Source of the DNA: Geobacter argillaceus
Lineage (GTDB): Bacteria > Desulfobacterota > Desulfuromonadia > Geobacterales > DSM-12255
DNA length: 64,000 bases
Direction of reading: 5' to 3'
NCBI RefSeq assembly: GCF_007830735.1
Contig: NZ_VLLN01000012.1
Coordinates: 1-64,000, forward strand
Numbering within the stretch: the stretch's first letter is position 1; each line of letters starts with the position of its first letter. Below, piece after piece: positions 53,805 through 63,207 of this stretch. Under the pieces are notes generated by a model, which saw only the letters and a list, made by a program, of their open reading frames with translations, ran no database searches and was not told the origin of the DNA. A program made the translations under genes and the position numbers.

Positions 53805-54035
53805 AGGTTATACCTTTCGCAGGGCTCCGGTGGAGTAGATGAATAAACGCTTGGATAAATACCATCTCAGGGGGGGCTTGTCAACGGTGAATGGCGGCGG
53901 AAAGCCCCATAATTCCTAAATTTTTTCAAGCCGAGACATGCTGTTGACGGCCAGACTTAAGGATGGTCCATCAAGCGACGTCTTTGCGAGGAGAATTAAC
54001 TTTTGCCAACAGGTTGAAAACGCTATACTTGCTCC
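53805..54035. other. Divergent promoter region of the giant gene and uvrC
   Basis: A TATACT box (54024-54029) lies only six bases before the uvrC ATG; otherwise nothing distinct. Confidence 0.4.
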
Positions 54036-55871
54036 ATGCTTACTACCGATGTAATTGCCCATTTCCCCGCCGCCCCCGGCGTCTACCTAATGAAGGACAA
54101 CACCGGAACGGTCCTCTACGTGGGAAAGGCCTGCAACCTGAGGAAGAGGGTGCGCGCCTATTTCGGCAAGGAGCAGGACGCCCGCTACCAGATACGCTTC
54201 CTGATGGGAAAGGTGACCAGCATCGACTTCATCGTCACCGATACGGAGAAAGAGGCGTTGATCCTGGAAAATTCCCTGATCAAGGAGCACCGCCCCCGCT
54301 ACAACCTGGATCTGCGGGACGACAAGACCTACTTCTCGCTTCGCCTCGACCCCCGCGAGGAGTTCCCCCGCCTGACCATCATCCGCAAGGTCCCCCACGA
54401 CGGCGCCCGTTACTTCGGCCCCTACTCTTCGGCGGCCGCGGCCCGGGAGGTGCTGAAACAAATCTACAAACTTTTTCCCCTGCGCCACTACCCTCTGGCC
54501 ACCTGTCGCCAGCGGAAACGCCCCTGCCTTTACTACCAGCTCCGCCAGTGCTCGGCCCCCTGCCATGGCAGGATCAATGCAGACGAATACGCCGGGCTGG
54601 TGGAGGGAGCCTCATTTTTCCTGGCCGGCCAGGGGCGCGAGATCGTCAGGCTCTTCAAAGAACGGATGGCGACCGCAGCCGCTCGCCAGCTTTACGAGGA
54701 GGCGGCCCGCTATCGGGACCTGCTCCGGGCCATCGAGGTGACCGTCGAGAGACAGAAGGTGGTGACTAACGGAGGCGACAGCGATGTGCTCGGCCTGCAC
54801 CGCGAAGGGGACCACCTCTACCTGAGCATCCTGTTCTTCCGCCACGGCACCCTCCTGGACCGCAGGACCTTCGACTTCACCTGGGAACTGGATAACGAGG
54901 AGGCCATCAGCTCTTTTCTCAACGAGTACTACAACCGGGACGTCGTGATACCCGACGAGATCCTCCTGCCGCTCGCCACCGACGTTAGCGAAGCCCTGGC
55001 CGACCTGCTCAGCGAGCGGCGGGGGAAAAAAGTAACCGTTCTCACCCCGCGGCGGGGGACAAAGGTGGAACTGGTGCGGATGGCAGGCAAAAACGCCGAG
55101 AGCGCTGCCCTGCAACGGCAAAAATCCCGGGAAACCGCAGCAGCCATTCTACGGGAGTTGCTGGAGCGGCTCCATCTGCGCCGCATCCCCCGGCGGATCG
55201 AGTGTTACGACATCTCCAACTTCCAGGGACAGACCGCCGTGGGAAGCCGGGTCTCCTTCCTGGACGGCCAGCCGGACAAGGACCACTACCGCCGCTACCG
55301 GATCAAGACGGTCGACCGGGCCGACGATTTCGGCATGATGCGCGAGGTGCTGTTCCGTCGTTTCCGCCAGGAGATAACAGACGATCCCTTTCCGGACCTG
55401 ATTGTGGTTGACGGCGGCATCGGCCAATTGAACGTGTTGTCAGCCGTACTGGAGGATTTGGGAATTGCTGAAATCGACCTGGCCGGACTGGCCAAGAGCC
55501 GGGTGGAGCGGGACATGGTCGCGACTGAGGTAGAGCGGAGCGACGAGCGGGTATTCCTGCCCGGGCGGAAAAACCCCGTGGTGCTCCGTCAGAACGCACC
55601 GGCACTGCTGCTCCTGGCCCGCATCCGCGACGAGGCCCATCGCTTCGCCATCACCTACCACCAGAAACTGCGCGGCAAAAAGGCCCTTACCTCGGCCCTG
55701 GACGCCATTGCCGGCGTGGGGCCGGCCAGGCGGAAGGAATTGCTCAAGACCTTTGGCAGTCTGGAGGCACTGCTGCGGGCAACGGTAGAGGAGATCGCGG
55801 CGGTGAAAGGGATTGGACAGGGGCTGGCTGCGGAGATCCTTGCCGCCTTCGCGGCACGGAACGAGGAATGA
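54036..55871 (+). CDS. uvrC: Excinuclease ABC subunit C
   Basis: The 611-residue protein has the GIY-YIG nuclease ([18 protein letters not shown]), a Cys-rich segment ([20 protein letters not shown]), a UVR helix, the RNase H-like C-terminal nuclease ([23 protein letters not shown]) and tandem HhH ([19 protein letters not shown]). It makes the two incisions in nucleotide-excision repair. No ribosome site precedes the ATG, and a TATACT box lies seven bases upstream, so the message may be leaderless. Confidence 0.97.
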   Translation: MLTTDVIAHFPAAPGVYLMKDNTGTVLYVGKACNLRKRVRAYFGKEQDARYQIRFLMGKVTSIDFIVTDTEKEALILENSLIKEHRPRYNLDLRDDKTYFSLRLDPREEFPRLTIIRKVPHDGARYFGPYSSAAAAREVLKQIYKLFPLRHYPLATCRQRKRPCLYYQLRQCSAPCHGRINADEYAGLVEGASFFLAGQGREIVRLFKERMATAAARQLYEEAARYRDLLRAIEVTVERQKVVTNGGDSDVLGLHREGDHLYLSILFFRHGTLLDRRTFDFTWELDNEEAISSFLNEYYNRDVVIPDEILLPLATDVSEALADLLSERRGKKVTVLTPRRGTKVELVRMAGKNAESAALQRQKSRETAAAILRELLERLHLRRIPRRIECYDISNFQGQTAVGSRVSFLDGQPDKDHYRRYRIKTVDRADDFGMMREVLFRRFRQEITDDPFPDLIVVDGGIGQLNVLSAVLEDLGIAEIDLAGLAKSRVERDMVATEVERSDERVFLPGRKNPVVLRQNAPALLLLARIRDEAHRFAITYHQKLRGKKALTSALDAIAGVGPARRKELLKTFGSLEALLRATVEEIAAVKGIGQGLAAEILAAFAARNEE

Positions 55872-55947
55872 GGTACGCGGAACAAGTTGTAAATCTATCC
55901 TTGTCGATTCATCCTCGAACATCGCTCCGTGGCCCCCGATCCTGTTG

Positions 55948-57624
55948 TTATTTTTTCACCCACGAATCACGCAGGGTCACCGTCCGATTGAAGACCGGTC
56001 TGCCCGGCTGAGAGTCCTTGAGATCGACGCAAAAGTATCCCTGGCGCTCGAACTGGAACCGCTCCTCCGCCCTTGCCGCTGCCAGCGAAGGCTCCAGCTT
56101 GCAGTCGGTCAGCAGTTGAATGGAATCGGGATTCAGGTCCCCCTTCCAGTCGTCGCCGGATGGGCTGGGAACGGAGATGAGCCGGTCGTAGAGGCGCACT
56201 TCGGCAGTCACGGCATGCCGGGCCGACACCCAGTGGATAACCCCCTTCACCTTCCGCTCCGCCCCGGGCAGGCCGCTCTTGGTTTCCGGGTCGTAACTGC
56301 AGCGGACCGCCACCACGTTGCCGTCGGCGTCCTTGTCGGCACCAATGCACTTGACGATGTAGGCCGCCCGCAGGCGCACCTCAGCCCCTGGAGTGAGGCG
56401 CTTGAATCCTTTCTCCGGGATCTCCTGGAAGTCATCCGCCTCAATCCAGAGCTCCTGCGAAAACGGCACGGCCCGATTCCCCAACTCCGGCTGCTGGGGG
56501 TGGTTGGCCACCTGAAACTCCTCGGTCCCGTCGGCCGGATAGTTGTCGATGATAAGCTTCACCGGGCGCAACACCCCCATGGCCCGCGGTGCCTTCTGGT
56601 TCAAGTCTTCCCGGACGCACTCCTCAATGATGCTCATGTCGATCCAGGAATCGCTCCGGCCGACGCCGATCCTCTCGCAGAAGGTGCGGATCGCTTCCGG
56701 GGTGTAGCCCCGCCGCCGTAAGCCCACCAGGGTCGGCATCCGCGGGTCGTCCCAGCCGCTCACGTCACCGTCCTGGACCAGTTGCAGGAGCTTGCGCTTG
56801 CTCATCACCGTGTAGGTGAGGTTGAGGCGGGCAAACTCATACTGGCGCGGCCGGTTCGGTACCGGCAGGTTGTCCAGGAACCATTCGTAGAGCGGCTTGT
56901 GGTCCTCGAACTCCAAGGTGCAGATGGAGTGGGTTATCCCCTCGATGGCGTCACTCTGGCCGTGGGCAAAGTCGTACATGGGATAGATGCACCACTGATC
57001 CCCGGCGTGGGGGTGGACGGCATGCAGAATCCGGTAGATGACCGGGTCCCGCAGGTTGATGTTGGGTGAGGCCATGTCGATCCTGGCCCGCACCACCTTG
57101 GCACCGTCAGGGAACTCCCCCCCCCGCATCCGGCGGAACAGGTCCAGGTTTTCCTCGACAGAGCGGTTGCGAAAGGGGCTCTCCTTGCCCGGCTCGGTCA
57201 GGGTGCCGCGGTGTGCGCGGATTTGCTCGGCGGTCAGGTCGTCCACATAGGCCTTACCGCTTTGGATCAGGTGTTCCGCCCACTGGTAGAGCTGTTCGAA
57301 ATAGTCGGAGGCATAGTACATATGCCCGCCCCAGTCGAAGCCAAGCCAGCGGACGCTCTCCTTGATCGACTCGCTGTACTCCACCTCTTCCTTAACCGGG
57401 TTGGTATCGTCGAACCGGAGGTGGCAGCGACCGCCAAAGTCCCGGGCCAGGCCGAAGTTGAGGCAGATCGACTTGGCGTGGCCAATGTGCAGGTAGCCGT
57501 TCGGCTCGGGCGGGAAACGGGTAACGATGGTCTTGTGTTTGCCGCTCTGCAGGTCATCGGCAACGATGTTCCGGATGAAGTTGGCCGGTTGGACCGGGGT
57601 AGCTTGCTCGCTGTTATTGGACAT
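55948..57624 (-). CDS. glnS: Glutaminyl-tRNA synthetase
   Basis: The 558-residue class I synthetase has [17 protein letters not shown] (HIGH at the nucleotide site) and [10 protein letters not shown] (KMSKS-like), with the C-terminal anticodon-binding barrels. It charges tRNA-Gln directly, rather than by transamidation. Confidence 0.97.
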   Translation of the reverse strand: MSNNSEQATPVQPANFIRNIVADDLQSGKHKTIVTRFPPEPNGYLHIGHAKSICLNFGLARDFGGRCHLRFDDTNPVKEEVEYSESIKESVRWLGFDWGGHMYYASDYFEQLYQWAEHLIQSGKAYVDDLTAEQIRAHRGTLTEPGKESPFRNRSVEENLDLFRRMRGGEFPDGAKVVRARIDMASPNINLRDPVIYRILHAVHPHAGDQWCIYPMYDFAHGQSDAIEGITHSICTLEFEDHKPLYEWFLDNLPVPNRPRQYEFARLNLTYTVMSKRKLLQLVQDGDVSGWDDPRMPTLVGLRRRGYTPEAIRTFCERIGVGRSDSWIDMSIIEECVREDLNQKAPRAMGVLRPVKLIIDNYPADGTEEFQVANHPQQPELGNRAVPFSQELWIEADDFQEIPEKGFKRLTPGAEVRLRAAYIVKCIGADKDADGNVVAVRCSYDPETKSGLPGAERKVKGVIHWVSARHAVTAEVRLYDRLISVPSPSGDDWKGDLNPDSIQLLTDCKLEPSLAAARAEERFQFERQGYFCVDLKDSQPGRPVFNRTVTLRDSWVKK

Positions 57625-57773
57625 GGGGAACCTCTATTGAAAAGTTAAAGGAAATTTTGAGAAGCGGAAATAGTCGCAGATTTTCGGCGGGCTTTCAATG
57701 GACATTTTCAGAGGCCAGCGGTTCGGTCATCTGCACGGCATTTGGGTGCCATTAGATGTTTCTGGTTTTTGCT

Positions 57774-57807
57774 GTGATCATTTCGGTGACGTCACCGAAA
57801 TGATCAC
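57774..57807. promoter_or_regulatory. 34-bp perfect palindrome next to the DUF1016 stop codon
   Basis: The left arm GTGATCATTTCGGTGAC (57774-57790) is followed directly by its exact complement (57791-57807), with no loop. It touches the stop codon of the DUF1016 gene. There is no T-run on the minus strand, so it may be a protein-binding or recombination site rather than a terminator. Confidence 0.7.
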
Positions 57808-58848
57808 CTATTCCGTGCCTGAGTCGTTTTCGGGGTTGTCCGAAAACTCCGCCTCCAGCTCCTCAACAGTCGGCAGACTTCCCTTCAAGTTTTCCGGAAT
57901 GGCGGCCACAAGCTGATATTCCGAAACACCTACCGGTTTGGAAATGTCCTTCAGCGCGTATTCGGCAATCAGTCCCTTGCGGTCCTTGCAAAGAATCAAG
58001 CCGATGGAGGGATTGTCACTTTCATGGCGCATGGTGGCATCCACTGCCGAGAGGTAGAAATTGAGTTTACCGGCATATTCCGGCTTGAACTTGGTGGCCT
58101 TCAGTTCGATCACCACGTAGCAGCGGAGTTTCAGGTGGTAGAAGAGCAGGTCGATGAAGAAGTCCTCTCCCTCCACTTCCAGTGGTACCTGTCTACCGAC
58201 ATACGAAAAACCGGCTCCCAGTTCCAGCAGAAAGCTGGTGATGTGTTTGACCAGTTCCCGTTCGACTTCCCGCTCCTGGGCGTCATTGCCAAGACCGAGA
58301 AAGTCGAAAAGGTAGGGGTCTTTCAAGGTCTGTTGCGCAAGATCCGACTGAAGAGGGGGGAGCGTATCGGCAAAGTTGCTGACGGCCTTGCCCTGACGAT
58401 GAAACAGCCTGGTTTCAATCTGCATCGCCAGAATGTCGCGCGACCAGCCATGTTCAAATGCTTTGTGTATGTACCATTCTCGTTCGGAGCGGCTGCTGAC
58501 TTTGTCGAGCAGGACACAGTTGTGAAACCAGGGAATTTGTGCAGCAGACTGCTGCACAAATTCCTCATCAGTCCATGACTCGGCAAACTTACGCATATAT
58601 TTCAGGTTTCGAGGAGAAAACCCCTTCATATCCGGGAACTCATGCCGCAAGTCGTTTGCCAGCCGCTCAATGACCTTGGCGCCCCACCCCTCGCGTTCCT
58701 GCCGCTCCAGGATGTCGAGGCCGATTTGCCAGTAAAGTAGCACCAGCTCACGGTTGACCGCCAGAGCCGCCCGAGTCCTGGCAGCGCGGATGCGTGTCTT
58801 CAGATCGTGCAGGAAATGGTCATAATTAGTGATGGCAGGTTTCGTCAT
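57808..58848 (-). CDS. YhcG-type PD-(D/E)XK nuclease (DUF1016)
   Basis: ATG 58848 follows GGAGGAA. The ~346-residue protein has the DUF1016 N-terminal domain (LVLLYWQIGLDILERQE, FSPRNLKYMRKFAESW) and a C-terminal PD-(D/E)XK core (EDFFIDLLFYHLKLRCYVVI then ELKATKFKPEYAG). Such genes are often found within mobile or defence regions. Its role is not known. Confidence 0.88.
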   Translation of the reverse strand: MTKPAITNYDHFLHDLKTRIRAARTRAALAVNRELVLLYWQIGLDILERQEREGWGAKVIERLANDLRHEFPDMKGFSPRNLKYMRKFAESWTDEEFVQQSAAQIPWFHNCVLLDKVSSRSEREWYIHKAFEHGWSRDILAMQIETRLFHRQGKAVSNFADTLPPLQSDLAQQTLKDPYLFDFLGLGNDAQEREVERELVKHITSFLLELGAGFSYVGRQVPLEVEGEDFFIDLLFYHLKLRCYVVIELKATKFKPEYAGKLNFYLSAVDATMRHESDNPSIGLILCKDRKGLIAEYALKDISKPVGVSEYQLVAAIPENLKGSLPTVEELEAEFSDNPENDSGTE

Positions 58849-58977
58849 GGGTTCCTCCAACACTCAACAGGCACGGGCACTCTCCTGATTGTCAATGAAA
58901 GCTATCCCAGCCTGCTCATCCAGTTCAATGGCGATTTCCACGGCGCGCTTTAGTGTTAATCCAGCTTCGCACGTAGT

Positions 58978-59409
58978 TCATCTCCCAAGATCAGACAACA
59001 AGACCGCATTCCCATGCTTCCCCGCCTTTTTCATGTAAGCGGCATCCGCCGTTACCAGCGTCCCTCTGCGCTCAAGGGCAATGGCATGATACACGGCATC
59101 GTAAAACGTAACCTTGCACTTCGACATGATTGCCAGGGTGCGGCTGACAATGGCGGAGTTTACCGGCGCTTCCGTAATGCGATACTCAATCAGCAGCTCC
59201 ATGACCTCGGCGGCCTTGCCCGGGATGTTCCTGCCAATGATGTTGCCGACTTCATACAGCCAGAGCGAAGGGAGTACGAACTCGCACTCACCGGCAACCC
59301 AGCTGTCCAGCAACATGAGCGCGGCGTCCCTGCCTGCCTCCTCCGGGATGTCAAATACCCACTTCAGGATGACCGAGGCATCAGGAACGTAAACTTTGGA
59401 GGTAATCAC
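58978..59409 (-). CDS. PIN-domain toxin (VapC-like)
   Basis: The 143-residue protein has PIN-domain acidic residues (VPDASVILKW, SKCKVTFYDAVYHAIA, TADAAYMKKA). GTG 59409 follows an AAGGGGG site inside the antitoxin gene. It would cleave RNA and be neutralised by the upstream protein. Beyond its stop the same frame continues for about 35 codons (EAGLTLKRAVEIAIEL ...), which may be a decayed further gene. Confidence 0.8.
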   Translation of the reverse strand: MITSKVYVPDASVILKWVFDIPEEAGRDAALMLLDSWVAGECEFVLPSLWLYEVGNIIGRNIPGKAAEVMELLIEYRITEAPVNSAIVSRTLAIMSKCKVTFYDAVYHAIALERRGTLVTADAAYMKKAGKHGNAVLLSDLGR

Positions 59410-59410
59410 A

Positions 59411-59650
59411 TTACCCCCTTCTTCGGTTTTCAGCGAGATCGACCTGCAGCTTCTCGGCGCTCACCACCGGCAGATGAGAACGAAGCTCCCGCAACCTGGA
59501 AGTAATGCTCCGGCGGCGCTGCAGTGCCAGCTCGTTGGCGATTGCCTGGCTCACGACCCTGCTGCGCTGGCCCGATGGAATCAGTCGTTCAAGTTCGTCG
59601 GCAACGTCATTGTCGATCATGAAGTTCAGTTTACGTGCATTTTGTGCCAT
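59411..59650 (-). CDS. Ribbon-helix-helix antitoxin (VapB-like)
   Basis: The 79-residue protein (KLNFMIDNDVADELERLIPS, SRVVSQAIANELALQ) has a CopG-like ribbon-helix-helix that would bind the promoter DNA. It is separated from the PIN gene by one base. Confidence 0.7.
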   Translation of the reverse strand: MAQNARKLNFMIDNDVADELERLIPSGQRSRVVSQAIANELALQRRRSITSRLRELRSHLPVVSAEKLQVDLAENRRRG

Positions 59651-59737
59651 GGCATCCCCCTTGAATATAGGTAACCGTGATAAGTATACATGGCAGCCAA
59701 AGTTTCGTCAAACCAACCGCCGTCATCCACCCACTCT

Positions 59738-61156
59738 TCACCACTTCTGCTTCAGCTCAAACCTGAGGATTTCCGGCAGGTTCCTCATAAACATCGCCAC
59801 GCTCTGGGGCGATTTCCAGAGCATGGTGGTGTACCCCCAGTGGATGCGGCTGCGGCGGTAGAAGCGGCTGATGAACTCGTTGTAGAGCCGTTCCAGTTGC
59901 TCAATGGTCATGCCATGGGGAATGAAGACGAAGTTCACGCAGTTCATCCGGGGCCACTCCTCAAAGAATTCCCCGTGCTCGCGGATGGTCGCATACACCG
60001 GCGCGCCGGGGAATGGCGTGAACTTGGTGACGTTGATCTCGTCCAGGGGGAGGCTGAGGGCATAGTCGATGGTTCGGCGGATCGACTCCTCGGTTTCTCC
60101 CGGCAGCCCCACCATGAAGAGCCCCTTTACCCGCATCCCGGTCTTTCTTACCATCGTGAGCTTCTGCTGCACCTCGTCCAGGCCGTAGAACTTCCGGTGT
60201 TTCCTGAGGACCTCCGGGTCGCCGGACTCGATACCGAAGTTCACCTGCCAGCAGCCGGAGCGCTTGAGCAGGTGCAGCAGTTCCGCATCCACATGCTCCA
60301 GCCGGGCGATGCAGTTGTAGGTGACCGGTAGCCGCTCCCGCTCCTTCAGCTCGCAGAAACGGGCCACCCGGCCGCGGTCGGTGGTGAACAGGTCGTCGTA
60401 GAAGAAGACATGGCGGATGCCGTAGTCCCGGTTCAGCATCTTCAGGTGCTCGACGATGTACTCGGGCGAGTTGAAGCGAAATCCGCGGGAAAAGACCGAA
60501 CGGTCGCAATAGGAGCACTGGTACGGGCAGCCGCGGCTGGAGATGATGCTGGTATTGGGGGCCGTGGGAAAGCTGAAGAGCGGCAGGGTATAGCGCCGCG
60601 GGAACTGGGGAAGGCGGTGGTAGGCCGGGAAGGGGAGGCTGTCCAGATCGGGAATCAGCTCCCTGACGCCCGAAAGGGTACCGACCCCGTCCTTGCGAAA
60701 GCCGATGCCGGGAATCGCCTCGACACCGCGGCAGCCGGCAGCGACCAGTTCATAGAAGGTCTGCTCCCCCTCGCCGATCACCAGGTAGTCGATGGCCGGG
60801 AACCGGTCCAAGAGCCCCACCCCGACCGAGCAGGCGTGGGCGCCGCCAAAGACGGTGACGATGCCGGGCGCCCGTTCCTTGAGCAGGGCGGCAAAGCCGT
60901 ACCCTTCGAGAAACGACGAGGTGGTACAGGAAAAACCGACCACGTCAGGGGCGCGCCGGATGATCTCGGCCACCAGCGCCTCTGCCGTCATGGGGCTGGC
61001 GTAGCAGTCGATGATCTCCGCCTCGACGCCACGCTGTTCGAGGAAGGCGACAATACTCAGCATGCCGAGGGGGGGCATCAGGTTGAAGATGGTGGTAATG
61101 TCTTTACCGGTGCCCATCCAGTTACTGCCGTACGGATGGACGAAGAGGACTTTCAC
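59738..61156 (-). CDS. B12-binding radical SAM protein
   Basis: I chose GTG 61156 (VKVLFVHPYGSNW), with GGAGGG upstream. The ~472-residue protein has a cobalamin-binding N-terminal domain (VVGFSCTTSSFLEG, VFGGAHACSVG, YLVIGEGEQTF) and a radical SAM core with GCPYQCSYCDRSVF (CxxxCxxC), followed by the usual elp3-like barrel. It could make a methyl or rearrangement modification; the substrate is unknown. Confidence 0.85.
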   Translation of the reverse strand: MKVLFVHPYGSNWMGTGKDITTIFNLMPPLGMLSIVAFLEQRGVEAEIIDCYASPMTAEALVAEIIRRAPDVVGFSCTTSSFLEGYGFAALLKERAPGIVTVFGGAHACSVGVGLLDRFPAIDYLVIGEGEQTFYELVAAGCRGVEAIPGIGFRKDGVGTLSGVRELIPDLDSLPFPAYHRLPQFPRRYTLPLFSFPTAPNTSIISSRGCPYQCSYCDRSVFSRGFRFNSPEYIVEHLKMLNRDYGIRHVFFYDDLFTTDRGRVARFCELKERERLPVTYNCIARLEHVDAELLHLLKRSGCWQVNFGIESGDPEVLRKHRKFYGLDEVQQKLTMVRKTGMRVKGLFMVGLPGETEESIRRTIDYALSLPLDEINVTKFTPFPGAPVYATIREHGEFFEEWPRMNCVNFVFIPHGMTIEQLERLYNEFISRFYRRSRIHWGYTTMLWKSPQSVAMFMRNLPEILRFELKQKW

Positions 61157-61258
61157 TGAGGACCCTCCGGGTATGGTCGGTTGCCCGGTGGGTATGCTAA
61201 TCGGTTTGCTACCGGAAAGCAAATGGAAAGGGCTGAGTCGGGATATGGGCTCCCGACC

Positions 61259-62608
61259 CTACTGATTCAGGGAGAAATAGAACGTCGCCCCTTCCCCGAC
61301 CTTTCCTTCGGCCCAGACCGTGCCGCCGTGGCGGTGAATGATCCGCTGGACCGTGGCCAGGCCAATGCCGACCCCTTCGTACTCTTCCGACCGGTGAAGC
61401 CGCTGGAACGCGCCGAAGAGCTTGTCGGCATAGACCATGTCGAACCCTGCACCGTTATCGTGGACATAACAGACCGTTCGCTGGTCCTCCCGGTAGGCGC
61501 CGAAGTCAATGACCGGAGCCGGATTACGCCGGGTATATTTCCAGGCATTGGCGAGCAGGTTTTCCAGGGCGGCCCGCATGAGTGTCGCATCACCGTCAAT
61601 CGTGACGCCATCGGCAACGGACACCCGGACCTGCCGGCCGGGGTCGCTGCCCTGCAATACCGCCAGAATCTCCCGGACCATGTTGCTCAGATCCAGGTGA
61701 TCGATGGTCATCTCCCCCCTGCTGAGCCTGGAGAGTTTCAACAGGGCATCGATCAGATCGCCCATCTTTCCACTGGCAACAACGACCCGCTGCAGGTAGT
61801 CGTGGGCCGTTTCATTCAGCGTGCTGCCGTAGTCTTCCATGAGCGCCGTGACAAAACCGCTTATGTGCCGTAGCGGAGCCCGCAGATCGTGGGATACGGA
61901 GTAGCTGAACGATTCCAGCTCACGATTGGCCACTTCCAGAGCGGTTTTCTGCCTGACCAGACTATCGTTCAACTGGCCTACCTCCTCCTGTGCCCGCTTC
62001 CGTTGTTCAACTTCCCGCATCAACGTCTCGTTGGCAGCAGCCAACTGGGCGGTCCGCTCCAGTACCCGCTGTTCGAGCTCGGCATTGAGTCTGACGAGAT
62101 CCTGATAGTTGTTGATGGCATTAAGGAGCACCAGGGCGGCGTACCGGAAGAACGGTTCCAGGTCTTCCCGGATGTTCGCACCGGTCAGGATCATTCCTTG
62201 CATCCGCACCACGCCAACCACGGAACCCTGGTACAGGAGCGGGAAATTCCAGTTTTCCGTCGAGGAAGCGATCAGTGGTTCGGCAGCACTCCCGACAAAG
62301 TCACGGCTGGCTATGGCCTGGCAGACCAACGGGTCGTCCGGGTCACCGCTGAACGATCTGGCAGCGAACAGCCCCTTGCAGTGCCACGCCTCACCGAGCC
62401 GGTAGTAGACCGAGATATCCGTTGCGCCGATGGTCTCCATGAGGATATCCAGTATGTTCTGCAGTGTCTCGTCCAGCCCGCGACCAACTGCCAGGCGTTC
62501 GAGCATCCGTACCTTCAGCTCCAGTTGTGCCTTGGCCCTGGCAAGGTCATCGACTCTCCCCCGGAGCCGTTCATGCTTGTTGCCAGCTATGGGACTCTTC
62601 CTCGTCAT
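61259..62608 (-). CDS. Soluble sensor histidine kinase with GAF domain
   Basis: The 449-residue protein has an N-terminal coiled coil, a GAF-like domain (about 40-160), a second coiled coil, a HisKA with FSYSVSHDLRAPLRHISG and a HATPase with NLLANAWKYT, DNGAGFD and GVGIGLATVQRI. No transmembrane segments are seen. Its start overlaps the stop of the DUF1638 gene by four bases, so the two are in an operon. No response regulator is nearby. Confidence 0.9.
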   Translation of the reverse strand: MTRKSPIAGNKHERLRGRVDDLARAKAQLELKVRMLERLAVGRGLDETLQNILDILMETIGATDISVYYRLGEAWHCKGLFAARSFSGDPDDPLVCQAIASRDFVGSAAEPLIASSTENWNFPLLYQGSVVGVVRMQGMILTGANIREDLEPFFRYAALVLLNAINNYQDLVRLNAELEQRVLERTAQLAAANETLMREVEQRKRAQEEVGQLNDSLVRQKTALEVANRELESFSYSVSHDLRAPLRHISGFVTALMEDYGSTLNETAHDYLQRVVVASGKMGDLIDALLKLSRLSRGEMTIDHLDLSNMVREILAVLQGSDPGRQVRVSVADGVTIDGDATLMRAALENLLANAWKYTRRNPAPVIDFGAYREDQRTVCYVHDNGAGFDMVYADKLFGAFQRLHRSEEYEGVGIGLATVQRIIHRHGGTVWAEGKVGEGATFYFSLNQ

Positions 62609-63207
62609 GGGACGGCACCGAGACGGTCAAGGGCGGTTCTCAGACACTGTTCGAGCTTGTCCAGGGTAACGTCGATCCACTCCAGCGCGAGGCCGGTTAT
62701 ATCAGCCACTTTCTTGGCCTTTGCGGTGAAGTCGGCCGAACAGGGGGTTCTGATGGCCATAAGCCGCCTGTGTTCGCTGGTAAAAATGGCTCTGATTGCT
62801 TCCTGATTGCTCTCGAAGACCGGATGGATCACCTGCTCCCAATGTTCGGCCCAGTCCTCCAGGAGAAAAAAAGCGCCCGTAGCGAGTTCCCGCGTGAAGC
62901 GCTCTCTGCCGAGCAGCATGTCGATGCAGTTCTGCCCTTCCGTCCGCACCACGGCACCGGTTCCGATCAGGGAATCCATCCGCGGATGACAGGTGCCGTA
63001 AAAGATCACCTTCCGCCTGCCGGAGTGAAGCGCCAACGCCTTTCTCAGCGAATTCTCAAGCTGTTCGAAATCCACATGCAGGGACGATGGCAGGAAGACG
63101 GCCTCCAGAGGCCAGTGGTTTTTTTCGATCAGAAAAAGGATCTCGGCCCGGAGGATGCCGCAACCGATCAGAAGCGCGAGTTCAGCGTCATTCCCCGACA
63201 TGGTCAT
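62605..63207 (-). CDS. DUF1638 protein
   Basis: The 200-residue protein has GCGILRAEILFLIEKNHWPL, VIFYGTCHPRMDSL and GQNCIDMLLGRERF, characteristic of DUF1638, often encoded beside corrinoid-dependent methyltransferases. Its first codons overlap the UroD-like stop by four bases. Three Cys and several His could bind a metal or cobalamin. Confidence 0.8.
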   Translation of the reverse strand: MTMSGNDAELALLIGCGILRAEILFLIEKNHWPLEAVFLPSSLHVDFEQLENSLRKALALHSGRRKVIFYGTCHPRMDSLIGTGAVVRTEGQNCIDMLLGRERFTRELATGAFFLLEDWAEHWEQVIHPVFESNQEAIRAIFTSEHRRLMAIRTPCSADFTAKAKKVADITGLALEWIDVTLDKLEQCLRTALDRLGAVP

